64,000 bases of DNA. It comes from Herbiconiux sp. VKM Ac-1786 (GTDB lineage: Bacteria > Actinomycetota > Actinomycetes > Actinomycetales > Microbacteriaceae). Under the pieces are notes generated by a model. It did not search any database. It was not told where the DNA came from and saw only the letters and a list, made by a program, of their open reading frames with translations. Positions 55,023-64,000 of this stretch are shown here, one piece after another. A program made the position numbers and the translations under genes. Position 1 is the stretch's first letter. Each line of letters opens with the position of its first letter. The stretch spans positions 682,001 through 746,000 of the forward strand of contig NZ_JADKSG010000002.1 of NCBI RefSeq assembly GCF_015350805.1, read 5' to 3'.

Positions 55023-57749
55023 GTGACTGTCAACGACCAGGACCCGTACTCCTCGGGGCACATCGACTCCGATCCCGAAGAGACCGCCGAGTGGAACGAG
55101 TCGCTCGACGCGCTCGTCGAAGCCCGCGGCCACGGCCGAGCACGCGACATCATGCTCAGCCTGCTGAAGCGCTCGAAAGAACTGCACCTCGGTGTCCCGA
55201 TGGTTCCGACGACGGACTACATCAACACCATCGCGCCCGAGAACGAGGCGCCCTTCCCGGGTGACGAGGCGCTCGAGCGCAAGTACCGGGCGTGGATCCG
55301 GTGGAACGCGGCCATGACCGTGCACCGTGCGCAGCGCCCCGGCATCGCCGTCGGCGGCCACATCTCGACCTACGCGTCGAGCGCAGCGCTCTACGAGGTG
55401 GGCTTCAACCACTTCTTCCGCGGCCAGGACCACCCGGGCGGCGGCGACCAGATCTTCATCCAGGGCCACGCCTCCCCCGGCACCTACGCCCGCGCCTACC
55501 TCGAGGGCCGGCTCGACGAGAACCAGCTCGACGGCTTCCGCCAGGAGAAGTCGCACCCCGGCGGCGGCCTCAGCTCCTACCCGCACCCGCGGCTGATGCC
55601 CGAGTTCTGGCAGTTCCCCACGGTCTCGATGGGCCTCGGCCCGATCAACGCGATCTACCAGGCCCAGGCCAACAAGTACCTCACCAACCGCGGCATCAAG
55701 GATGCGTCCGACCAGCAGGTCTGGGCGTTCCTCGGCGACGGCGAGATGGACGAGGTCGAGAGCCGCGGCCAGCTCCAGGTCGCCGCGAACGACGGCCTCG
55801 ACAACCTGAACTTCGTGATCAACTGCAACCTGCAGCGGCTCGACGGCCCGGTGCGCGGCAACGGCAAGATCATCCAGGAGCTCGAGAGCTTCTTCCGCGG
55901 TGCCGGCTGGAACGTCATCAAGGTCATCTGGGGCCGCGAGTGGGACGACCTGCTCGCCCGCGACACCGACGGTGCGCTGCTGAACCTGATGAACACGGTT
56001 CCCGACGGCGACTTCCAGACCTACAAGGCCGAGTCGGGCGCCTACGTGCGCGAGAACTTCTTCGGCCGCGACCCGCGCGCCCTGAAGCTCGTCGAGACCT
56101 ACTCCGACGACGAGATCTGGAACCTCAAGCGCGGCGGCCACGACTACCGCAAGGTCTACGCGGCCTTCAAGGCGGCGTCCGAGCACAAGGGCCAGCCCAC
56201 CGTCATCCTGGCGCACACGATCAAGGGCTACGGCCTGGGGCCGTCGTTCGAGGGCCGCAACGCGACCCACCAGATGAAGAAGATGACCCTCGACAACCTC
56301 AAGATGTTCCGCGACGAGATGCACATCCCCATCTCCGACGCGCAGCTCGAGGAGAACCCGTACCTGCCGCCGTACTACAAGCCGGGCGAGGACGACGAGG
56401 CCATCCAGTACCTGCACGAGCGCCGCCGCGCGCTCGGCGGCTACCTGCCCGAGCGCCGCACGAAGTACACCCCCGTCAATCTCCCCGACGACTCCAGCTA
56501 CCAGACCCTGAAGAAGGGCTCCGGCACGCAGGAGATCGCCACGACGATGGCCTTCGTGCGCCTGTTGAAAGACCTGACCCGCTCGAAGGACTTCGGCAAC
56601 CGCGTGGTGCCGATCATCCCCGACGAGGCGCGCACCTTCGGCATGGACGCCTTCTTCCCGTCGAACAAGATCTACAACCCCAAGGGCCAGACCTACACCT
56701 CCGTCGACCGGGAGCTGCTCCTGGCCTACAAGGAGAGCCCCCAGGGCCAGATCATCCACGTGGGCATCAACGAGGCCGGCGCCATGGCGTCGTTCACCGC
56801 GATCGGCACGAGCTACTCGACCCAGGGCGAGCCGCTCATCCCGATCTACGTGTTCTACTCGATGTTCGGCTTCCAGCGCACGGGCGACGCCCTGTGGGCG
56901 GCGGGCGACCAGATGGCCCGCGGCTTCGTGATCGGCGCCACCGCCGGCCGCACCACCCTGACGGGTGAGGGCCTGCAGCACGCCGACGGCCACTCGCCGC
57001 TGCTCGCGTCGACCAACCCCGCGGTGGTGAGCTACGACCCGGCCTACGGCTACGAGCTCAACCACATCGTGCGGTCGGGCCTGGAGCGCATGTACGGCGG
57101 TCAGCACGAAGACCCGAACGTCATGTACTACCTGACGGTCTACAACGAGCCGCACGTGCAGCCGGCCGAGCCCGAGGGGCTCGACGTCGAAGGCGTCGTG
57201 CGCGGCATCTACCGCCTGAAGTCGGGCTGGATCGAGGGCCCGAAGGCCCAGATCCTCTCCTCCGGCGTGGCGGTGCCGTGGGCCCTCGAGGCGCAGGAGC
57301 TGCTGGCCAACGACTGGGGTGTGTCGGCCGACGTCTGGTCGGTCACCTCGTGGGGCGAGCTGCGCCGCGACGGTCTGCGGGCCGAGTCGCACAACTTCCT
57401 GCACCCCACCGAGGAGCGTCAGACGGCCTACGTCACCACCAAGCTGCAGGATGCGCACGGTCCGTTCGTGGCCGTGAGCGACTACATGCACGCGGTGCCC
57501 GACCAGATCCGTCAGTTCGTGCCCGGTGAGTACGCCACGCTCGGCGCCGACGACTTCGGCTTCTCCGACACGCGTCCGGCCGCTCGTCGCTTCTTCAAGA
57601 TCGACGGCCCCTCGGTCGTGGTGCGCGTGCTCGAGCAGCTCGCGGCCCGCGGCGAAGTCGACCAGAACGCTCCGTCCTGGGCGATCGAGAAGTACCGCCT
57701 CTACGACGTCACCGCCGGCACCTCCGGCTCGGCGGGCGGCGAGAGCTGA
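55023..57749 (+). CDS. aceE: Pyruvate dehydrogenase E1 component, homodimeric
   Basis: Decarboxylates pyruvate with thiamine diphosphate and acetylates the lipoyl group of E2. The 908-residue length fits the homodimeric AceE type. Landmarks: [40 protein letters not shown] split around the TPP site, [13 protein letters not shown] (GDG...N metal site), and the C-terminal [17 protein letters not shown]. Its partners in the window are the E2 gene at 32.8 kb and lpd at 31.4 kb. The GTG at 55023 follows AGAGAGG. The fatty-acid synthesis cluster follows, linking acetyl-CoA supply to use. Confidence 0.97.
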   Translation: MTVNDQDPYSSGHIDSDPEETAEWNESLDALVEARGHGRARDIMLSLLKRSKELHLGVPMVPTTDYINTIAPENEAPFPGDEALERKYRAWIRWNAAMTVHRAQRPGIAVGGHISTYASSAALYEVGFNHFFRGQDHPGGGDQIFIQGHASPGTYARAYLEGRLDENQLDGFRQEKSHPGGGLSSYPHPRLMPEFWQFPTVSMGLGPINAIYQAQANKYLTNRGIKDASDQQVWAFLGDGEMDEVESRGQLQVAANDGLDNLNFVINCNLQRLDGPVRGNGKIIQELESFFRGAGWNVIKVIWGREWDDLLARDTDGALLNLMNTVPDGDFQTYKAESGAYVRENFFGRDPRALKLVETYSDDEIWNLKRGGHDYRKVYAAFKAASEHKGQPTVILAHTIKGYGLGPSFEGRNATHQMKKMTLDNLKMFRDEMHIPISDAQLEENPYLPPYYKPGEDDEAIQYLHERRRALGGYLPERRTKYTPVNLPDDSSYQTLKKGSGTQEIATTMAFVRLLKDLTRSKDFGNRVVPIIPDEARTFGMDAFFPSNKIYNPKGQTYTSVDRELLLAYKESPQGQIIHVGINEAGAMASFTAIGTSYSTQGEPLIPIYVFYSMFGFQRTGDALWAAGDQMARGFVIGATAGRTTLTGEGLQHADGHSPLLASTNPAVVSYDPAYGYELNHIVRSGLERMYGGQHEDPNVMYYLTVYNEPHVQPAEPEGLDVEGVVRGIYRLKSGWIEGPKAQILSSGVAVPWALEAQELLANDWGVSADVWSVTSWGELRRDGLRAESHNFLHPTEERQTAYVTTKLQDAHGPFVAVSDYMHAVPDQIRQFVPGEYATLGADDFGFSDTRPAARRFFKIDGPSVVVRVLEQLAARGEVDQNAPSWAIEKYRLYDVTAGTSGSAGGES

Positions 57750-57823
57750 CCCGGAGCAGATGATCACACGATCGATCGCGGTCGAGGGCCCAGGGCCCCG
57801 CGGGTTCATCCCGGGAGGCGCCG

Positions 57824-59053
57824 ATGCCTAAGACCAAGGAGCAGACACTCGCGTGGCTGCGCACCATCTCGGGCGAGCTCTCGACCGCGACGATCAAGAA
57901 GCTCGACGCCACGCTGCCCTGGTACGGCGACATGCCTCCGGGGCGGCGTTCGGCCGTCGGGCTGGTGGCCCAGCAGGGCATCAAGTCGTTCATCCAGTGG
58001 TACGACGACCCCACCACCACCACCTGGATCGCCGCCGACGTCTTCGGCTCGGCCCCCCGTGAGCTCCTCCGCTCGGTGAGCCTGCAGCAGACCCTGCAGC
58101 TCATCCGCGTGGTGGTCGAGGTCGTCGAGGAGCGCGTCCGCGGCACCGACGCCTCCCTCCGCGAGGCGATCCTGCTCTACTCGCGCGAGATCGCCTTCGC
58201 CGCCGCCGACGTCTACGCCCGAGCTGCCGAGGCCCGTGGCCTCTGGGACGCCCGGCTCGAGGCCCTCGTCGTCGACAGCATCCTGAGCGGCGAGTACGAC
58301 GACGAGCTACCCTCCCGCATCGCGGCCCTCGGCTGGCACGGCCACGGCGAGGTCAGCGTGCTGGTCGGCACGACGCCCCGCCAGCTCGACGTCGACCAGC
58401 TGCGCCGCACGGCCCGGCACCTGAACGCCGATCTCCTGATCGGGGTGCAGGGCGGCCGCCTCGTGCTCGTCATCGGGCGCGCCCAGCCGGCCTCCTCGTA
58501 CGAGCAGATCCCGGATGCCCAGACCGGCGATCCCGCGGCAGACACGGCTCCTGCCGAACCGGCCCTCTCCTTCCTCGACATCGCCACGCAGCTCGAGCCG
58601 GGCTTCGGACCGGGTTACCTCGTGCTCGGCCACGAGGTGCCGAGCGTCGTCGACGCGTCCCGCAGCGCCAAGGCGGCTCTCGCCGGCTTCGCGGTCGCCC
58701 GCGCCTGGCGGAACGCCCCGCGCCCGATGCTCGCCGACGACCTGCTGCCCGAGCGGGCCCTCGCGGGCGACCCGCTCGCCCGCTCCACCCTCGTCAACCG
58801 GGTCTACCGTCCGCTGCAGGACCAGTCGCCGGAGTTGATGACCACCCTCTGGTGCTACCTCGACAACGGCCGCTCGCTCGAGGCGACCGCCCGCGAGCTG
58901 TTCGTACACCCCAACACCGTGCGGTACCGTCTGAAGCGGGTCACCCAGGTCATCGGCTGGGACGCCACCGGCGCCCGCGAGGCCCTCATCCTGCAGTCGG
59001 CGCTCATCCTCGGATCGATGAACGATCACGACTCGCCGGGCCATCGGCGCTGA
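57824..59053 (+). CDS. fasR: PucR/CdaR-type regulator of fatty acid synthesis (FasR)
   Basis: A 409-residue regulator with a central GGDEF-like/CdaR region and a C-terminal PucR helix-turn-helix (YLDNGRSLEATARELFVHPNTVRYRLKRV). Position directly before fabD-fabH-acpP-fabF matches fasR of Streptomyces coelicolor, an activator of that operon; Rv2242 of M. tuberculosis has a similar place. GGGAGG (57813-57818) precedes the ATG. A 95-base gap to fabD contains a TATACC box (59069-59074) and may hold the FasR target. Confidence 0.85.
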   Translation: MPKTKEQTLAWLRTISGELSTATIKKLDATLPWYGDMPPGRRSAVGLVAQQGIKSFIQWYDDPTTTTWIAADVFGSAPRELLRSVSLQQTLQLIRVVVEVVEERVRGTDASLREAILLYSREIAFAAADVYARAAEARGLWDARLEALVVDSILSGEYDDELPSRIAALGWHGHGEVSVLVGTTPRQLDVDQLRRTARHLNADLLIGVQGGRLVLVIGRAQPASSYEQIPDAQTGDPAADTAPAEPALSFLDIATQLEPGFGPGYLVLGHEVPSVVDASRSAKAALAGFAVARAWRNAPRPMLADDLLPERALAGDPLARSTLVNRVYRPLQDQSPELMTTLWCYLDNGRSLEATARELFVHPNTVRYRLKRVTQVIGWDATGAREALILQSALILGSMNDHDSPGHRR

Positions 59054-59148
59054 GCCACCCCCGTTCTGTATACCTTCGACAATGGATCTCGGAGACTGTT
59101 GGCCCTCGTCGACACGGACTCCGACCGAACACCTGGGAGACTGAAGCA

Positions 59149-60069
59149 ATGATTGTCGTCGTGTGCCCCGGCCAGGGGTCCCAGACCCCCGGCTTCCTCG
59201 AGCCCTGGATCGCCGAGTCCTCGTTCCGCGACACGCTCGCCGAGCTGGGAGCCGCCGCCTCGTCCGACCTCGTCGCGCACGGCACCACGAGCGACGCCGA
59301 CACCATCCGCGACACCGCGGTGGCGCAGCCGCTGATCGTGGCGGCCGGGCTGCTGACGCTGCGCACCCTGTTCGCCGACGGGCGCCGCGAGAAGGTGGGC
59401 GGCATCGCCGGCCACTCCGTGGGCGAGATCACGGCGGCGGCGGGGGCGGGCATCCTGAGCGAGACCGACGCCATGCGCTTCGTGGGCGAGCGGGGCCGCG
59501 CGATGGCCGACGCGGCCGCCCTCACCACGACCGGCATGAGCGCCGTGGTCGGCGGCGAGCAGGCCGTGCTGCTCGAGCTCTTCGACGAGGTCGGGGTCAT
59601 CCCCGCCAACTACAACGGCGGCGGCCAGATCGTCGTCGCCGGTGCTCCCGAGGCCCTGGCCGCCCTGGCGGAGCGCGCTCCCCGCGGAGTGCGGGTCATC
59701 CCGCTGCAGGTCGCGGGCGCCTTCCACACCCACTACATGGCTCCGGCCGTCGAGCGCCTCGCGGCCGTCGCCGCGACGCTCGCACCGGCCGATCCGACCC
59801 TCCCGATCTGGACGAACCACGACGGCTCGGCCGTGACGAGCGGCTCCCGCTTCGTCGAGCTCCTCGTCGGCCAGGTCTCCTCGCCGGTTCGCTGGGACCT
59901 CTGCATGGAGTCGTTCGCCGCGGCCGGGGTCACCGGGCTGATCGAGGTCTCCCCCGCCGGTGCCCTCACCGGCTTGGCGAAGCGCGGGCTCAAGGGCGTG
60001 CCCGCCGTCGCCGTGAAGACGCCCGACGACCTGCCGCAGGCCATCGAGCTCATCGACCAGGCCGCCTGA
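59149..60069 (+). CDS. fabD: Malonyl-CoA:ACP transacylase
   Basis: Loads malonyl groups on acyl carrier protein. The 306-residue protein has FPGQGSQ-like CPGQGSQTPG, the nucleophile GIAGHSVGEI (GHSxG), AGAFHTHYMAPA (catalytic His) and NYNGGGQIVVAG. GGGAGA precedes the ATG at 59149. It is the first gene of the fab operon; fabH starts 38 bases after it. Confidence 0.95.
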   Translation: MIVVVCPGQGSQTPGFLEPWIAESSFRDTLAELGAAASSDLVAHGTTSDADTIRDTAVAQPLIVAAGLLTLRTLFADGRREKVGGIAGHSVGEITAAAGAGILSETDAMRFVGERGRAMADAAALTTTGMSAVVGGEQAVLLELFDEVGVIPANYNGGGQIVVAGAPEALAALAERAPRGVRVIPLQVAGAFHTHYMAPAVERLAAVAATLAPADPTLPIWTNHDGSAVTSGSRFVELLVGQVSSPVRWDLCMESFAAAGVTGLIEVSPAGALTGLAKRGLKGVPAVAVKTPDDLPQAIELIDQAA

Positions 60070-60107
60070 GCGACCGCATCACAGACGGAAAGGCAGCGAG
60101 AACCCGT

Positions 60108-61112
60108 ATGACCACGCCCACCCTGAAGCAGTCCACCGGACCGCAGTTCACCCGCATCTACGCGATCGGCGCCGCCCGCGGCGACATCTCGGTTCCGAAC
60201 GACGACCTGGTCGGCCCGATCGACTCCTCCGACGAGTGGATCCGGCAGCGCACCGGCATCATCGAGCGCAAGCGCGCCTCGCACGACGTGCTCGCCGTCG
60301 ACCTGGCGCAGAGCGCCTCGCTGGAGGCCATCGAGGGCGCGGGCATCGCCCCCTCCCAGATCGGTGCGATCCTCGTCTCCACCATCTCCAACCCGGTCAT
60401 CACCCCGTCACTCGCCACCCAGGTGGCCGAGCGGATCGGCGCACCGCTGGCCGCCGCCTACGACATCAGCGCGGCCTGCGCCGGCTACGCCTACGGCATC
60501 GGCCAGGCCGACTCGCTGATCCGCGCCGGTCTCGCCGAGTACGTGCTCGTGATCGGCGCCGAGAAGCTCTCGGAGTTCGTCGACCCGACCGACCGCTCCA
60601 TCTCCTTCCTGCTGGGCGACGGCGCCGGCGCCGCGATCATCGGCCCGAGCGACTCGGTCGGCATCGGCCCGACCATCTGGGGCTCGGACGCCACGAAGCG
60701 CGACGAGATCTACATGACCGGCACCAACATCGGCTTCCGCGACCAGGAGTCGGAGTGGCCGACGCTGCGCCAGAACGGCCAGGCGGTCTTCCGCTGGGCC
60801 GTCTGGGAGATGGTCAAGGTCGCGAACCAGGCCATCGAGGCCGCCGGCATCACCGTCGACGACCTGGCCGCGTTCATCCCGCACCAGGCGAACATGCGCA
60901 TCATCGACGAATTCGCCAAGCAGCTGAAGCTCCCCGACACGGTCGCCATCGGCCGTGACATCGCCACCACCGGCAACACCTCGGCCGCGTCCATCCCGCT
61001 CGCGACGCACCGGCTGCTCGAGGAGCAGCCCGGGCTCTCGGGCGGGCTCGCGCTGCAGATCGGCTTCGGCGCCGGTCTGGTCTTCGGCGCCCAGGTGGTC
61101 GTGCTGCCGTAG
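60108..61112 (+). CDS. fabH: 3-oxoacyl-ACP synthase III
   Basis: Starts fatty acid chains by condensing acyl-CoA with malonyl-ACP; in actinobacteria it often uses branched starters. The 334-residue thiolase-fold protein has the Cys in DISAACAGYAYG, His in FIPHQANMRI and Asn in TTGNTSAAS, the full KAS III triad. ATG at 60108, with GGAAAGG some 10 bases upstream. Its presence shows a bacterial type II synthase; M. tuberculosis lacks fabH at this place. Confidence 0.95.
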   Translation: MTTPTLKQSTGPQFTRIYAIGAARGDISVPNDDLVGPIDSSDEWIRQRTGIIERKRASHDVLAVDLAQSASLEAIEGAGIAPSQIGAILVSTISNPVITPSLATQVAERIGAPLAAAYDISAACAGYAYGIGQADSLIRAGLAEYVLVIGAEKLSEFVDPTDRSISFLLGDGAGAAIIGPSDSVGIGPTIWGSDATKRDEIYMTGTNIGFRDQESEWPTLRQNGQAVFRWAVWEMVKVANQAIEAAGITVDDLAAFIPHQANMRIIDEFAKQLKLPDTVAIGRDIATTGNTSAASIPLATHRLLEEQPGLSGGLALQIGFGAGLVFGAQVVVLP

Positions 61113-61169
61113 TCCGGCGCCCGACTACACTGAGACTCGGTCAAAATCACACCCCCAAGGAGAAGAACA

Positions 61170-61418
61170 ATGGCATTGTCCACCGAAGAAGTCCTGGCCG
61201 GCCTGGCCGAGCTGATCAACGACGAGACCGGCATCGCCACCGACACCGTCGAGCTGGACAAGTCCTTCACCGACGACCTCGACATCGACTCCATCTCGAT
61301 GATGACCATCGTCGTGAACGCCGAAGAGAAGTTCGACGTGAAGATCCCCGACGAAGAGGTCAAGAACCTGAAGACCGTCGGCGACGCCGTCAGCTTCATC
61401 GTCGCGGCCCAGGGCTGA
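61170..61418 (+). CDS. acpP: Acyl carrier protein
   Basis: An 82-residue acidic carrier protein. The phosphopantetheine attachment serine is Ser41 in DDLDIDSISMM. A strong AAGGAGAAG precedes the ATG. It lies 57 bases after fabH. A hairpin at 61435-61469 separates it from fabF and may keep acpP transcript levels above those of fabF. Confidence 0.95.
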   Translation: MALSTEEVLAGLAELINDETGIATDTVELDKSFTDDLDIDSISMMTIVVNAEEKFDVKIPDEEVKNLKTVGDAVSFIVAAQG

Positions 61419-61434
61419 CACCCGAGCGGCTGGT

Positions 61435-61469
61435 CGGCAGGATCGTCGGCGTGATGCCCGATCCTGCCG
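61435..61469 (+). terminator. Intercistronic hairpin between acpP and fabF
   Basis: CGGCAGGATCG (61435-61445) pairs exactly with CGATCCTGCCG (61459-61469), with an inner GGC/GCC. There is no T tract. It starts 16 bases after the acpP stop. It may act as a partial terminator or an RNA 3' end stabiliser. Confidence 0.55.
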
Positions 61470-61522
61470 GCCGCACTGCGCACCCCCCTGTCCTGGACTG
61501 ACCACCCACAGAAAGTTTCACC

Positions 61523-62761
61523 ATGAGCACGAAGAAGATCGTCGTCACCGGAATCGGCACGACATCGCCCCTCGGCGGAACCGCCCGCGAGTCGTGGCAG
61601 AACCTCCTCGCCGGCCAGTCCGGCGCGTCGACCCTCGAGCAGGCCTGGGTGGCCGAGAACCAGCTGCCCGTGACCTTCGCCGCTCAGGCCCGCGTCCCCG
61701 CCTCCGAGGTGCTGGAGCGCATCGAGACCAAGCGCCTCGACCCGGGCAGCCAGTTCGCGCTCATCGCCGCGCGTGAGGCCTGGGCCGACGCCGGCTCCCC
61801 CGAGGTCGTTCCCGAGCGCTTCGGCGTCGACTGGGCCACCGGCATCGGCGGCGTCTGGACGCTGCTGGACGCGTGGGACACCCTGCGCGAGAAGGGGCCG
61901 CGCCGCGTGCTCCCGATGACCGTGCCGATGCTCATGCCGAACGGCCCGGCCGCCGCCATCGAGATGTCGCTCGGCGCCCGCGCCGGTGCCCGCACCGTCG
62001 TCTCGGCCTGCGCCTCCAGCACGGAGTCGATCGCCAACGCCTACGACCACCTGCAGGCCGGTCTCGCCGACATCATCATCGCCGGAGGGTCGGAGGCGGC
62101 CATCCACCCGCTGCCGATCGCCTCGTTCGCGTCGATGCAGGCGCTGTCCAAGCGCAACGACGACCCCGCCACCGCCTCGCGCCCCTACGACCTCACCCGG
62201 GACGGCTTCGTGCTCGGCGAGGGCGGCGCCGCCCTCGTGCTCGAGACCGAGGAGCACGCGCTGGCCCGCGGCGCCCGCATCTACGCCGAGCTGCTCGGCG
62301 GAGCGGTCACGAGCGACGCGTACCACATCACCGCTCCCGACCCCGAGGGTTCGGCGGCGGCCCGCGCGATGCTCGCGGCCATCTCGAACGCCGGCTACTC
62401 GCTCGACGACGTCGCGCACATCAACGCCCACGCCACCTCGACCCCGGTCGGAGACATCGCGGAGTACAAGGCGATGGAGCACGTGTTCGGCGAGCGTCTG
62501 GCGGGCATCCCGGTGTCGGCCACGAAGGCCTCGACCGGTCACCTCCTGGGCGGTGCCGGTGGCATCGAGGCGATCTTCACGGTGCTGGCGCTGCACGAGC
62601 GCACCGCGCCGCCGACGATCAACCTCACCGAGGCCGACCCGGCCATCCCGCTCGACGTGGTGCGCGAGCCGCGCACCCTCCCCGAGGGCGACCTCGTGGC
62701 GATCAGCAACTCCTTCGGCTTCGGCGGCCACAACGCCGTCATCGCCTTCAAGACGGCCTGA
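61523..62761 (+). CDS. fabF: 3-oxoacyl-ACP synthase II
   Basis: Elongates acyl chains by condensing acyl-ACP with malonyl-ACP. The 412-residue protein has the nucleophile Cys in VVSACASSTESIANAYD, the two histidines in NAHATSTPVGD and KASTGHLLGGAGG, and the C-terminal SNSFGFGGHNAVIAF. ATG at 61523 with a weak ribosome site. Last gene of the fab operon. Confidence 0.96.
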   Translation: MSTKKIVVTGIGTTSPLGGTARESWQNLLAGQSGASTLEQAWVAENQLPVTFAAQARVPASEVLERIETKRLDPGSQFALIAAREAWADAGSPEVVPERFGVDWATGIGGVWTLLDAWDTLREKGPRRVLPMTVPMLMPNGPAAAIEMSLGARAGARTVVSACASSTESIANAYDHLQAGLADIIIAGGSEAAIHPLPIASFASMQALSKRNDDPATASRPYDLTRDGFVLGEGGAALVLETEEHALARGARIYAELLGGAVTSDAYHITAPDPEGSAAARAMLAAISNAGYSLDDVAHINAHATSTPVGDIAEYKAMEHVFGERLAGIPVSATKASTGHLLGGAGGIEAIFTVLALHERTAPPTINLTEADPAIPLDVVREPRTLPEGDLVAISNSFGFGGHNAVIAFKTA

Positions 62762-62797
62762 CCCGTGTGAGCTGATGCCCGCCCCCGCGGGCGGGCG

Positions 62798-63304
62798 TCA
62801 GCCGAAGGAGCGGTGCAGCCAGACCACGGGCGACATGTCGCTGGCGTAGCGGAAGGGCTCGAGCTCGTCGTCCCACGCCTGGCCGAGGGCGAGCCGCAGC
62901 TCGCGGTGCAGCTCGAGGGCGTTGGTTCCGGCCGACTCCATGGCGCTGCGGATACGGTCCTCCGGGATGACGGTGTTGCCCGCGCTGTCGACCTGCGCGT
63001 AGAAGACGCCGAGGTCGGGCGTGTGCATCCACCGGCCGCCGTCGGTGCCCTCGCTGGGCTCCTCGGTCACCTCGTAGCGCAGGTGCTCCCAGCCGCGCAG
63101 GGCCGAGGCGATGGCGGCGCCCGTGCCGGGCTCGCCCTCCCAGTAGAAGTCGGCCCGCTGGGTGCCGCGCAGCACGGGCTGCTCGATCCAGTCGAAGTTC
63201 ACCGCACGACCGATAGCGCGACCTGCGGCCCACTCGATGTGGGGGCAGAGCGCGCGGGGAGCGGAGTGGACGTAGACCACTCCGCGAGCACCGTTCGCCG
63301 CCAT
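62798..63304 (-). CDS. DUF3145 family protein
   Basis: A 168-residue protein starting ANGARGVVYVHSAPRALCPHIEWA, the signature of DUF3145, found in actinobacteria next to the fab cluster as here. Other conserved parts are VNFDWIEQPVLRGT and MSPVVWLHRSFG at the very end. The function is unknown; the location suggests a link with lipid metabolism. AACGGAGAAG precedes the ATG at 63304. Convergent with fabF, 36 bases apart. Confidence 0.9.
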   Translation of the reverse strand: MAANGARGVVYVHSAPRALCPHIEWAAGRAIGRAVNFDWIEQPVLRGTQRADFYWEGEPGTGAAIASALRGWEHLRYEVTEEPSEGTDGGRWMHTPDLGVFYAQVDSAGNTVIPEDRIRSAMESAGTNALELHRELRLALGQAWDDELEPFRYASDMSPVVWLHRSFG

Positions 63305-63428
63305 TTTCTTCTCCGTTCGTGAGGGACGTCTTCCCCAACGGCCTCTGTGAACGCAGTGATGGCGGTGCTATCCAGTTGTGATCTCATTGTGCCAGTGCCG
63401 ATCCCCGAATCACAACCGTGTCATCCGC

Positions 63429-63440
63429 GGTTCGCGAACC
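63429..63440. promoter_or_regulatory. 12-bp palindrome upstream of the PadR-like gene
   Basis: GGTTCGCGAACC is a perfect palindrome placed 9 bases before a TAGACT -10 box (63449-63454). It could be the operator of the regulator encoded downstream. Confidence 0.4.
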
Positions 63441-63448
63441 TCACAGCC

Positions 63449-63454
63449 TAGACT
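63449..63454 (+). promoter_or_regulatory. Probable -10 box of the PadR-like gene
   Basis: TAGACT at 63449-63454 would start a leader of about 60 bases containing GGGAGGAG before the ATG at 63519. Confidence 0.4.
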
Positions 63455-63518
63455 CGCGATTGTCTACGGAGTGAACAATTCCGGGTGAGCGCCCGGACGG
63501 CCGGGCGGGAGGAGCAGC

Positions 63519-64000
63519 ATGTCGATCCGATCGGGCATCCTGGCGGTGCTGACCGCCACCGACGCCTACGGCCTGCAGCTGCACGGCGAGCTCGAGGAGC
63601 GCACGGAGCGCGTCGGACGGGTGAACGTGGGCCAGATCTACTCGACGCTCGACCGGCTCGTCACGGCGGGGCTCGTGCGGGCATCCGGAGCCACCGACGA
63701 CGGGCTGCCGCTCTACGGCCTCACCGACGAGGGCGCCGCCGCCGCCGAGGCCTGGCTGGCCGACGCGTCGACCGACGGCGCCGACCCCTGGGGCGACACC
63801 ACGTTCAAGGTGCTGCTGGCCACGAGCCTCGGGCACGAGGGGGCCCCGGCACTCGTCGCGCGCTACCGCACGGCCTGGCGGCGCGAGGCGACCGCGGCCG
63901 AGGGGCACTCCCCCGGCGAGCTCGCGCGACGACGGCTCGCCACGGCCGCCCTGGCCTGGCTCGACGACCTCGAGGCGCTGCCGGGCGGCCTCGAGGCCCT
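63519..64000 (+). CDS. PadR family transcriptional regulator (partial, cut by window end)
   Basis: The first 160 residues are present; no stop occurs before base 64000. The N-terminal winged helix reads SIRSGILAVLTATDAYGLQLHGELEER, then GQIYSTLDRLVTAGLVRASG and LYGLTDEGAAAAEAWL, a typical PadR helix-turn-helix with wing. The C-terminal part (residues 95-160) is the usual effector/dimerisation helices. GGGAGGAGCAGC precedes the ATG at 63519. PadR-type regulators often control the adjacent transporter genes, which would lie beyond the window. Confidence 0.87.
   Translation, partial: MSIRSGILAVLTATDAYGLQLHGELEERTERVGRVNVGQIYSTLDRLVTAGLVRASGATDDGLPLYGLTDEGAAAAEAWLADASTDGADPWGDTTFKVLLATSLGHEGAPALVARYRTAWRREATAAEGHSPGELARRRLATAALAWLDDLEALPGGLEA

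Noticed and set aside
54933-57809. A 958-codon minus-strand frame opposite aceE
   Set aside because: It is the antisense shadow of aceE with no motifs.
63429-63440. LexA-type SOS box
   Set aside because: The palindrome is GTTC-N2-GAAC in order, the reverse of the actinobacterial GAAC-N4-GTTC arrangement.

Overview
The window is dense, about 70% GC chromosomal sequence from a high-GC Gram-positive bacterium (Actinomycetota). SepH, DUF3093, DUF3145, DUF3159, DUF3710, DUF4191, DUF4193, polyphosphate glucokinase, FasR-fabD-fabH-acpP-fabF and the glnA/glnE/glnA2 cluster are all actinobacterial hallmarks. Large parts follow a gene order I recall from Mycobacterium tuberculosis (approximately Rv2213-Rv2245 and Rv2682-Rv2708). 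General style, the frequent GGATGC/GCATCC words and the gene set suggest Microbacteriaceae, but without a 16S gene this is an inference.

Layout, left to right. 1-5.6 kb: tail of RNase D, a fadA-fadB beta-oxidation pair, an exported cell-wall-binding-repeat protein flanked by twin hairpins, and a reductase. 5.7-15.1 kb (mostly minus): dxs, acnA with a perfect 24-bp palindrome upstream, a CtpE-like P-type ATPase, DUF3159, DUF3710, dut. 15.1-27.1 kb: DUF3093, DUF4193, sepH, an alkaline-phosphatase-fold enzyme, topoisomerase IV genes parC and parE around a DUF7455 gene, then sigA-murT-gatD on the minus strand. 27.3-36.6 kb: MFS transporter, PAC2 protein, pepA, lpd, the E2 gene sucB/dlaT, a pseudokinase-like gene without a clear end, DUF4191. 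36.7-45 kb: nitrogen block (RDD protein, glnA, glnE, glnA2, nadE). 45-51.9 kb: an inactive-looking Hip1/CaeA-like hydrolase, panB, a small SPOR-like protein, ppgK, RNase P RNA, a zinc-ribbon-family protein without its cysteines, a Nif3-like protein, an SDR and tRNA-Val. 52-64 kb: a channel-like membrane protein, a SatD plus membrane-protein operon, peroxiredoxin, aceE, fasR, fabD-fabH-acpP-fabF, DUF3145, and a PadR regulator cut by the window end.

Functionally the genes form a housekeeping core: pyruvate and 2-oxo acid dehydrogenase parts (aceE, E2, lpd), TCA (acnA), fatty-acid synthesis and degradation, isoprenoid entry (dxs), nitrogen assimilation with adenylylation control, NAD and pantothenate synthesis, chromosome decatenation, and the primary sigma factor. 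Many genes appear to be leaderless, with a TANNNT box 6-7 bases before the start codon.

The most interesting locus is murT-gatD behind sigA. GatD has glycine where the family has its catalytic cysteine, and MurT has no cysteine at all and so lacks its Cys4 zinc ribbon. If the host has B-type peptidoglycan, as Microbacteriaceae do, this pair may attach something other than ammonia to the D-glutamate alpha-carboxyl. No CRISPR array, prophage or insertion sequence was seen, and no gap over 300 bases lacks a gene or RNA.
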